Both the position numbers and the translations under genes were made by a program. A stretch of DNA of 56,066 nt from an uncultured Sutterella sp. (GTDB lineage: Bacteria > Pseudomonadota > Gammaproteobacteria > Burkholderiales > Burkholderiaceae_F): assembly GCA_900754475.1 (NCBI GenBank), contig CAAECY010000168.1, forward strand, positions 1 through 56,066, written 5' to 3'. The notes under the pieces are model-generated. The model did not search any database. It worked only from the letters and a program-made list of their open reading frames with translations, and was not told where the DNA came from. This document shows positions 49,699-56,066 of the stretch, piece after piece (the stretch's first letter is position 1; every line of letters starts with the position of its first letter).

Positions 49699-50838
49699 TC
49701 AGAAGTTCCAGTTGATGCCGACCATGAGTTCGGAGGCGTCGTTTTCGTAGTCCGCGTCGGCGATGCTGCGCTTCACGAGGTCGCCCGAACCGAAGGAGGT
49801 GGTCGCGGCGACGTAGCCCCAAACGGTCTTCGCGAACTTGTATTCGTACGCGGCGGCAAGCACCGTCAGACGGTAGTCGGCGTCCTTGTTGTCGGCGAGT
49901 TCGCCGTCGAAGAACTGCACGCCGCCGATCACCTTGTGGGGCCCCGTCACGTAGTCGGTGCCGAGGAGGAGGCTCACACCGTCAAAGCCGCCCGAAATCC
50001 CGTCGATGCGAACGCGGTTTTCGGCATCGACATCGGGATCGACGTAGAGGTCCGAAGCCGCGACGCCCGCGGCGGAGGCCCAGCTCTTCTGATACTGCAC
50101 GCCCCAGAAGAGACGGGCGGACGGAACGAAGCGGATCCAGCCGCCCGTGCCGTAGAGCTGCGCGTCGTCGGTCACGGTCGTGCTCGTGTTGGCGCGCTGA
50201 ACGTTCGCAAACGTGAAGCTCAGGTAGAGGTTTTCGCCCGTGTAGTCCGTGGCGAGCGCGAGCGTGTGGTTGCGGTCCTGCCACTTTTCCTCGTCCGAAG
50301 AGTCGCCCATCCCGTAGGTGGCGCCGACCTTCCAGCCGTTCCATTCGGGCGAAATCCAGGTGACGCCGTTGTTGATGCGGCTCGTATTGGCGAAAGTCGA
50401 ACCGATCGACGCCTGCGAGTAGGAGGTGCCGAAGGGGTCGTACTTGATGAGGCCCATCGCATAGGGCGCCACGGTCGACTGCACGGTACCCATGCGACCG
50501 AGACCGAGTTCGCCGTACGCGCCCTTAACGGCGAGAATCGAGCGGCGGTTGAAGAGCTGCCCTTCGGTGTCGAACGAGCCGTCGTCGAGCGTGAAGCCGT
50601 TTTCGAGGTAGCCCTTCACTTCCATGCCGTTGCCGAGGTCTTCCTTGATGTTGAGACCCACGCGGTTGTGAGCGCGGCCGCCCGAATTGAGCGTGAAGTC
50701 GTCCTTGCCGCCTTCCTGGTGAACGTACTTGAGGCCCGCGTCGACGCGGCCGTAGATTTGAACGTCCGCGGCAAACGCGGTTGCGGCGGTGCAAAGGAGC
50801 GCGGCGGCAACGGCCGACGCGGTGAGCGTGCGATTCAT
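49699..50838 (-). CDS. Outer-membrane porin (betaproteobacterial type)
   Basis: This is a 379-residue precursor. The signal peptide ends at AFA near residue 23 and the mature protein starts ADVQIYGRVDAGLKY, the first strand of gram-negative general porins. Alternating hydrophobic strands run throughout. The end ELMVGINWNF has the terminal Phe needed for BAM insertion. A trimeric diffusion channel is expected. It lies downstream of pepF and dcuC on the same strand; its leader holds a hairpin and a short tandem repeat. Confidence 0.9.
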   Translation of the reverse strand: MNRTLTASAVAAALLCTAATAFAADVQIYGRVDAGLKYVHQEGGKDDFTLNSGGRAHNRVGLNIKEDLGNGMEVKGYLENGFTLDDGSFDTEGQLFNRRSILAVKGAYGELGLGRMGTVQSTVAPYAMGLIKYDPFGTSYSQASIGSTFANTSRINNGVTWISPEWNGWKVGATYGMGDSSDEEKWQDRNHTLALATDYTGENLYLSFTFANVQRANTSTTVTDDAQLYGTGGWIRFVPSARLFWGVQYQKSWASAAGVAASDLYVDPDVDAENRVRIDGISGGFDGVSLLLGTDYVTGPHKVIGGVQFFDGELADNKDADYRLTVLAAAYEYKFAKTVWGYVAATTSFGSGDLVKRSIADADYENDASELMVGINWNF

Positions 50839-50864
50839 AAGGATTCTCCTAAAAGGTTGAGTTC

Positions 50865-50924
50865 CGGAAGGGGTTCCCTTCCGGAGTTCGGGTTGTGGGG
50901 TGCGGTGTGCGGTGTGCGGTGTGT
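50865..50924 (-). repeat. Porin leader: perfect hairpin plus GGTGTGC tandem repeat
   Basis: TCCGGAAGGG and CCCTTCCGGA form a perfect 10-pair stem with a GTT loop (50865-50887). Just upstream in transcription lie three 7-base GGTGTGC-type units and a partial one (50899-50924, plus-strand reading). Both lie between the pepF stop and the porin ribosome site. Confidence 0.65.
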
Positions 50925-50931
50925 CCTTCGT

Positions 50932-52740
50932 TCAGCGGGCGTTGGGGTCCGAAAACTCCGCCTTGAAGCGGCGCACGGCGGCAAGCGGTGCCGCGAGGCA
51001 GTCTTCCCAGAAGGCTTCGCCCGCCGGATCGGCGCCGAAATGCTTTTCGATGATGCCGTCGACCGTCATGCGTCCCGTATCGCGCAAAAGGGCCTTGTAG
51101 AAGGGATAGAAGTCTTCGCCCTTCGTCGCGAGCGCGTGCATGAGGCCTTGCGAGAGGAGGTAGCCGACGGTGTAGGGGTAGTTGTAAATAAGCTGATCGG
51201 TCTTGTAGTAGTGGAGCTTGTAAGCCCAGAGGTAGTCGTCCGCCCCGTCGGTCGAGTCGCCGTACCAGTCCGTCCAGGCACGACGCATGAGTTCGACCGC
51301 ACGCCGTGCGGAGACGACCCCCGAGGCGCGCTCCTTGAGGAACGCAAGTTCGAAGTCCATGCGCACCATCGTGTTCATGAGGAAGTTCGCGCACGAGCGC
51401 ATTTCCTGCCAGAGCATGCCGAAGACATCGTCGCGCGACGCGGCGTGGGCGAGAAGGTGCGCGCGGATGACGGCTTCGTTGAAGGTGCTCGCCGTTTCCG
51501 TGAGCGTCATCGGGAATTCCGTCTGCACGGTCGGAAGGTCGCGCATCACCCAGTAGTGGAACGCGTGCCCGAGCTCGTGCCCCTGCTGAAGGACGGTCGT
51601 GATCGTTCCGGTGTAGCTCGTAAAAACGCGCGGGCACTTGAATTCGTTGAAGCGCGAATAGAAAGCTCCCCCCACCTTCGCATCGGAGAGCACCGCGTCG
51701 ATCCAGCGGCGCTCGAGCATCATGTCGATGAAGGCTTCCATGTCGGGGTGAACGCTCCCGAGCGCCGTTTTGACGATCCCGATCCCTTCGGCGTAGGGAA
51801 TCAGGGGCGGCACTTCGGTTTTGCCACGTTCGGGGGCGGGCGCCATCAGGTCGTAGACCTTGAGACGCGTGTCGCCGAAATAGGGCGCGCGCACGCGCAC
51901 GGCGTCGCGCACCGTGTCGATGTGCTTGAGAATGGCGCCGCGCATCGCGCGAAGCGCTCCTTCGCTCATGCGGTTCTGATGCAGCGACACCGTAAGCGGA
52001 TCGACTCCCGCACGTTCGAAGGCCGCCAACCGAAAGCCGTGCAGCGCGTTGAGAAGCGTCGCATAGAGGTCGGCCCGGGCGCCGTACGAGGCGTTGAGCC
52101 CGGCATTCACGTTCGCGCGCAGCGTCCGGTCGGGGGCGCCCTTGATGACGGAAACGAGCTTCGCGGCGCGGATCCGTTCCTTTTCACCGCGTGCGTTTTC
52201 GGCTTCGAAGTCGACGCCCTTCTGAAGCGTCTTGAAGGATTCGCCGAGAGGCTTGAAGACTTGGGCTTCGAAGGCGCCGAGCCACTCGCGGTCCGAGGCG
52301 CTCAGACGGCGCTTCCAGTGGCGGGAGGCGTCTTCGAGTTCGAACGCCCAATCGGAAAGGGGCGGAACGCTCCGGATCGGGTCGTCGGCGGGGAGTTCCG
52401 CGATGGCGGCGAAAAGGGGCTCGGCCGCATGTTCGAGTCGCGCCGTCAGGGCGTTCAAGCGGCTCAGTTCCGCGGGAACCGCGTCGTTGCCGGAATCCTT
52501 TGCGCCGAGGCACTTCAGGAAGGAGCCGAGCGACGAAGAAAGCGTCACGGCTTCGTCGTAGAGACCGAGCGCGGCGGGAAGCGCGTTGCGTTCGATCGGG
52601 GCTTTCGACGCTTCGAGCGCGTCGATGAGTTCGCCCGTGCGGCTAAAGCTCGCTTCGTAGCGCGGGGCGCCGATCGCGACGTACGCGTCGTCCATCGTCC
52701 AGGCGGGCGCCTTCAAGAGGGAATTGATGTCTGCGGTCAT
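50932..52740 (-). CDS. pepF: Oligoendopeptidase F-type M3 metallopeptidase
   Basis: This is a 602-residue cytoplasmic zinc peptidase that cuts short peptides. The HExxH motif is HELGH at residues 388-392 and the third zinc ligand is the Glu in LTETASTFNE about 25 residues on. The C-terminal substrate segment YKLHYYKTDQLIYNYPYT is intact. It starts 22 bases after the dcuC stop, so the two are co-transcribed. A degenerate paralogue lies divergently at 54484. Confidence 0.92.
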   Translation of the reverse strand: MTADINSLLKAPAWTMDDAYVAIGAPRYEASFSRTGELIDALEASKAPIERNALPAALGLYDEAVTLSSSLGSFLKCLGAKDSGNDAVPAELSRLNALTARLEHAAEPLFAAIAELPADDPIRSVPPLSDWAFELEDASRHWKRRLSASDREWLGAFEAQVFKPLGESFKTLQKGVDFEAENARGEKERIRAAKLVSVIKGAPDRTLRANVNAGLNASYGARADLYATLLNALHGFRLAAFERAGVDPLTVSLHQNRMSEGALRAMRGAILKHIDTVRDAVRVRAPYFGDTRLKVYDLMAPAPERGKTEVPPLIPYAEGIGIVKTALGSVHPDMEAFIDMMLERRWIDAVLSDAKVGGAFYSRFNEFKCPRVFTSYTGTITTVLQQGHELGHAFHYWVMRDLPTVQTEFPMTLTETASTFNEAVIRAHLLAHAASRDDVFGMLWQEMRSCANFLMNTMVRMDFELAFLKERASGVVSARRAVELMRRAWTDWYGDSTDGADDYLWAYKLHYYKTDQLIYNYPYTVGYLLSQGLMHALATKGEDFYPFYKALLRDTGRMTVDGIIEKHFGADPAGEAFWEDCLAAPLAAVRRFKAEFSDPNAR

Positions 52741-52762
52741 GGATGGTTCCTGAAATCGATGG

Positions 52763-54151
52763 TCAGAGCGAGAGCCAGAAAACGAAGAGGTGATGCGCGA
52801 CGAGGCCGAGAATCGAAGGCACCGAGGCGCGCTTCACGAGTTCGAGCGGGCTCATCTTGAGCATCCCGGCGATCGCAACGACGACCCCCGCCACGGGCGA
52901 AAGCGGACGCGCGATGGTCGAGGCCTGGTGCATCGGCAAAACGAGCATCACGGGATTGACGCCGAGGTCCTTGGCGATCTTCGGCACCAGCTCGACGAGC
53001 GGATAGAAGGACGCCCCGTTCGAGCCCGCGATCACGGTGACGGCGGTCGTGATGAGGACGAAGAGGATCGACATGCCGAGGCCGCCCGCGCCCACGGTCG
53101 ACGCAAGGCTCACGATCGCGTCGAGCATGCCGAGCGCCTTGAAGCCTTCGGCGAAGACCCCGGCGGCGATCACGAGCGAGACGACGCCCGCCATCGATTT
53201 CCCCATGGCCTGCAAAAAGACCTTGAGGCCCGCGCCGAGTTTCTCGGCGTCGAACTTCCAGCGCAGCGCTTCGCAGAACATCGCGATCACGACGCAAAGA
53301 AGAATGAGAGCCGAAATGTCGAGCTTCACCGAGTCAATGACGTAGCGCGAGAAGACGACGACAAGCACCATCGGGAGGAAGGGAAGGAAGGCGTAGATCT
53401 TCGGGGCGGCGGTCGAGGGGCGCTTCACGTCTTCTTCAAAAACGAGCGTTTCGCCGCGATGCTCGGCCGGAACCCAACCTTCCTTGCGGTCGAGGTAGCG
53501 CTGCCAGAAGACGTGCGCGAGACCCATCACAAGCACCGTCGGAAGACCGGCGGGGATCTTGTAGATGAAGACGTAATCGAGAATCGAGAGTTCGCACGCC
53601 TTCGCGGCCGCGGCGGTCGAGCCGCCGAGGAGCACGAGCGAGGCGGCGCCCGAAGTGACGAACACGGCGCCGATCGCCTTGCGGTTCATGCCGAGCGCGG
53701 CGAGCGCCGGCCCCATGAGCGCAAGGCACAGCACGCCGAGCCCGACGGCCGAGGTGATCACCATCGAAACGGCCTTGCCGAGCAGAAAGGCGACGAACAC
53801 CATGGCGTACGGGCTCTTGATGGCGGAAAGGGGCTTGATGGCAATGTTCACGAACGCGTCGTTCGCGCCGATGTGGGTCATGTAGGAGGCGAACCCCACC
53901 ATCACCATGATGAGAAGCCCCAGCCCCGCCAGGCGGTTCGAGAACATGTAGCGGATGAATTCGACGATGTCGAGGTAGTCGTTCCCGGTCGGCAGCGCCT
54001 TTTTAGGGAGGAACGTGCCGAGGTCGAAAAAGACGGCACAGGCGAGCATGAAGGCGCCGCTCGCAAAGAGGACGAGCGGGGCGTACTTCCCTTTGAGAAT
54101 GGCCCAACCGACGACAACGAGCGTCAGCGTGCCGATGAGAATGCCGATCAT
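52763..54151 (-). CDS. dcuC: DcuC-family C4-dicarboxylate transporter
   Basis: This is a 462-residue inner-membrane protein with about 12 helices. GKAVSMVITSAVGLGVLCLA and AGSNGASFYPLVELVP are characteristic of DcuC. Family members exchange or export succinate during fumarate respiration under anaerobiosis, which would match the Tat flavoprotein at 39415. AbgT/YfcC-like amino-acid carriers are distantly related, so the substrate is not certain. No FNR box was found upstream. It is divergent from the degenerate M3 gene. Confidence 0.82.
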   Translation of the reverse strand: MIGILIGTLTLVVVGWAILKGKYAPLVLFASGAFMLACAVFFDLGTFLPKKALPTGNDYLDIVEFIRYMFSNRLAGLGLLIMVMVGFASYMTHIGANDAFVNIAIKPLSAIKSPYAMVFVAFLLGKAVSMVITSAVGLGVLCLALMGPALAALGMNRKAIGAVFVTSGAASLVLLGGSTAAAAKACELSILDYVFIYKIPAGLPTVLVMGLAHVFWQRYLDRKEGWVPAEHRGETLVFEEDVKRPSTAAPKIYAFLPFLPMVLVVVFSRYVIDSVKLDISALILLCVVIAMFCEALRWKFDAEKLGAGLKVFLQAMGKSMAGVVSLVIAAGVFAEGFKALGMLDAIVSLASTVGAGGLGMSILFVLITTAVTVIAGSNGASFYPLVELVPKIAKDLGVNPVMLVLPMHQASTIARPLSPVAGVVVAIAGMLKMSPLELVKRASVPSILGLVAHHLFVFWLSL

Positions 54152-54483
54152 GGTGAGAAACTCCGGGAAAAGCGTCGGAAGAAAAAACTCGGGGAAAGGT
54201 TTGGAAAAAAGAACCGAGGGACGGTGCGCACGGGAAAAGTGTGAGGGCGCGGAGGATGTACGGGAAGCCTTCGGAGGGAAGCTCGGGCGACGTAAGGGTG
54301 AAAACCCTCGGTTTTTTCCGGGAAATCGTTCGGTGTATGCTCACGAGGCGTGCGGGAACCGCGGGTTCGGAAAAACGGTTGGAAGGGATAACCCGTACGG
54401 GGCCTCGTAGAAACCCTCGGGTTTTCGAGACGGACGCCGGGCGGGTCGTCGGGTGCGCGCAGGGATCACGGAAGGAGGAGAAG
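54152..54483 (+). other. Divergent region between dcuC and the degenerate M3 gene
   Basis: AAACCCTCGG followed by a T-run occurs twice (about 54302-54317 and 54411-54425), each able to act as half of a small hairpin. A GTATGCT word lies near 54335. A strong GGAGGAG ribosome site precedes 54484. No gene is supported. Confidence 0.35.
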
Positions 54484-55989
54484 ATGCAGGAACGGGCAGG
54501 AGGAACCGCGGACGACGTCGAGGTGCTCTCGCGCGGGTTCGAGCTCGCGGCGGCCGCGTTCGAAGCGGCGGCGGGCGTGGCGGCGGATTTCCGAGCGGAA
54601 AACGATAGAGAGGCCTACCCCGGGGAACCCGCTGACGCGCACCTGCGGCTTCTCGAAGAAGCGCTCGAACTCTACGGAAAGACAACCGACGGCGCGACCA
54701 CCCTGATGACGCTTGCGCGCGAGCGCCTGGCACTCAACGCTTCGGACGGCTCGATCGCATCGGCCCGCAGTCGCGTTGCCAAGCGCGTGCGCCGGATCGA
54801 AGCGTGTGCGAAACCCCTCTTCGAACTGCTGCGCGCGATTCCGCTCGATTCGCCGCGGTTGCGGGGCGAAGATCGGCGGGCGCTTCGCGCCTGGCGCCTT
54901 CGTGCGGAATCGAGCCGCTCGGGCGCCCACCGCGTGGCGCCGCCCCTGGAGGAATTCGCAACGTCGCTTGCAAGCGACGTGTTCGGGCCGCTTCTTGCCC
55001 TGCACACCCACCTGACGAGCACCTGTTCGATCGAAGTGTCGACGGCCGAAGGGCACGAACGGTCGCAGAGTTTCGGCACGAGCGTCGCGGTTCTCAAAAG
55101 TTCCGACGACCCGGTGTTGCGCCGCACGACCTTTGAGGCGTTGAACAGTTGGATGGCGAGCCATGCGTCGAGCTTTGCGGACCTTCTCAACGCCGTGACG
55201 GGCTTTCGCGTGAAGCTCGTCGAAGCGGACGCGGACGCGCGCTTGGCGGGCGACGTCTACGGCGCGGCCCTTCGGGAGCAGCGTACCGAGCGGGAGATTT
55301 TCGTCGCGATGACCGAGGCGCTCGACGAGCGGATCGAGGACGTGCGCGAGGCCGTGCGGCTCCGGTCGCGCCGACTCGGCGTACCCGCAATGCGGGTCGC
55401 GCACCTCCTGTGTCCTCTGCCCGATCGACGCTGGGGCCCGGGGCGCGGTCCCGAGGTGATGCGCGCCGACATCGCGCGCGTTTTCGGTCGCACGGACCCG
55501 GGCTTTGCCGCCTTCGTCGAAGAGGCGTACGAGAAAGGTTGGATCAACGCGCAGATGCTTCCCATGAAAGCGGGCGGCGGCTGGTGCGACAACATGCCGG
55601 CGGCGGGCGCCGTGCGCATCATCGCCAACACCTTTCCGAACGTCGCAAGCGAAGCGCAGATGACGCACCTCTTGGGGGCTGGCCACCTCCATCGGGTGCT
55701 CCAGAGGCGCAGTGCGGGCGAGCGGCTCGTGCCCCTTTCGATGATCGAACTCGCCGGGAACGTCTACGAGACGCTTCTCGTTCGGGGGCTCGAAGAAGAA
55801 GCGGCCGCTTCGGGCGAAGAGGCGGAGGAGCCGCTTCTCTGGCTGATGCTGCAAAGGATTTCGAACCTGCTTCTCACGGTTTCGGCCCGGCACCGGCTCC
55901 TCTCGCGCATCTACTGCGAGCGGCGCGATCGGGTGCTCTCGGCCGCGGAATTAAACGCCCTTTCGGACGAAAGCTGGCGGCACTATTAA
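54484..55989 (+). pseudogene. M3-peptidase-like paralogue: no active site, truncated by the terminal repeat
   Basis: This is a 501-residue product that aligns along its length with the PepF protein at 50932-52740. Where PepF has HELGH it has HLLGA (residues 395-399), so the catalytic Glu and second His are lost, although the downstream zinc-ligand Glu survives in LSMIELAGNVYE. The last residues ESWRHY align with PepF AWTDWY, and about 105 C-terminal residues including the substrate loop are missing. The final Tyr codon and stop lie inside the repeat at 55984-56065, so an element insertion has cut the gene. Its ribosome site is strong. It could still be made as a non-catalytic protein. Confidence 0.8.
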
Positions 55990-56065
55990 CGCGGCTTAGA
56001 TTTTAGTGACATTTCGTCGAAATTGTGGTACAATTGTACCTATGAGTACGAAGACTGAAAAACTT
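55984..56065 (+). repeat. Right terminal inverted repeat, start of an outward-facing mobile element
   Basis: It is an 82-base exact inverted copy of 1-82. It begins TATTAACGCGG and contains -35 GTGACA (56006-56011), a 17-base spacer, -10 TACAAT (56029-56034) and palindrome GGTACAATTGTACC (56027-56040). It supplies the stop codon of the M3-like gene. Confidence 0.88.
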
Positions 56066-56066
56066 G
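56042..56066 (+). CDS. Partial outward ORF (probable transposase N-terminus), right copy
   Basis: ATG plus seven further codons (MSTKTEKL), then the window ends. The predicted transcript start is 56041, so the message would have no usable leader, and the palindrome covers positions -14 to -1. Same ORF as at 1-24. Confidence 0.45.

Noticed and set aside
49582..52860. A 1092-codon plus-strand open frame opposite the porin and pepF
   Set aside because: It spans two well-supported minus-strand genes and their intergenic repeat, and its composition is that of an antisense frame.

Overview
The window looks like chromosome from a GC-rich, oxygen-limited, gut-type betaproteobacterium of the Sutterella/Parasutterella kind. 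This is inferred from gene content and base composition, not from a marker gene. The pointers are an FNR-type regulator beside oxygen-independent HemN, a DcuC-type C4-dicarboxylate carrier, a Tat-exported flavoprotein reductase, a betaproteobacterial-type porin and dense coding at high GC. No rRNA, CRISPR array, prophage or plasmid replication gene is seen. Three tRNAs (two identical Arg-ACG, one Ser-GCT) are present.

Layout. (1) 1-5234: a Pho-box promoter drives a binding protein, two permeases, an ATPase and a GpdQ-like phosphodiesterase. (2) 5298-6823: thyA and folA, each with a terminator-like hairpin just before its start codon. (3) 7126-19524: tRNA-Arg, an EamA transporter, tusA, alaS, hemN and fnr (with a perfect FNR box at hemN), a GDPD phosphodiesterase, a LysR regulator, a candidate small RNA, nnr, nudF, then tRNA-Ser and a second tRNA-Arg. 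(4) 19669-24812: a BMP-type nucleoside/sugar ABC importer behind a structured leader. (5) 24986-33761: a Kef-type antiporter, rmuC, an entericidin-like lipoprotein, an alanine/glycine symporter, a small membrane ORF, a UshA-like nucleotidase and a PIN protein. (6) 33927-41213: a TerC/CBS protein with a switch-like leader, divergent mdh/gltA, a Crp-family regulator and a Tat flavoprotein with a Crp/Fnr-type operator. (7) 41214-47900: a HAD phosphatase, then the complete 2-aminoethylphosphonate operon phnT-phnUV(fused)-phnS-phnW-phnX with two Pho boxes. (8) 48124-56066: a nitroreductase broken by one amber codon, an intact paralogue, then porin, pepF and dcuC on the minus strand, and a degenerate M3 peptidase that stops inside a terminal repeat.

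How the genes work together. Phosphorus scavenging is the main theme. Two Pho-box transporters (phosphonate and probably glycerophosphodiester), a GpdQ-like and a UgpQ-like diesterase, a periplasmic-type nucleotidase and PhnW/PhnX together could turn phosphonates, phosphodiesters and nucleotides into phosphate, acetaldehyde and nucleosides. The BMP importer could take up the nucleosides. A second theme is anaerobic metabolism: FNR, HemN, the Tat flavoprotein, DcuC and TCA enzymes.

The window ends are themselves informative. Bases 1-82 are the exact reverse complement of 55984-56065. Each end carries the same consensus-like promoter and the first codons of the same outward-facing ORF, almost certainly two copies of one mobile element flanking this 56-kb segment in opposite orientation.
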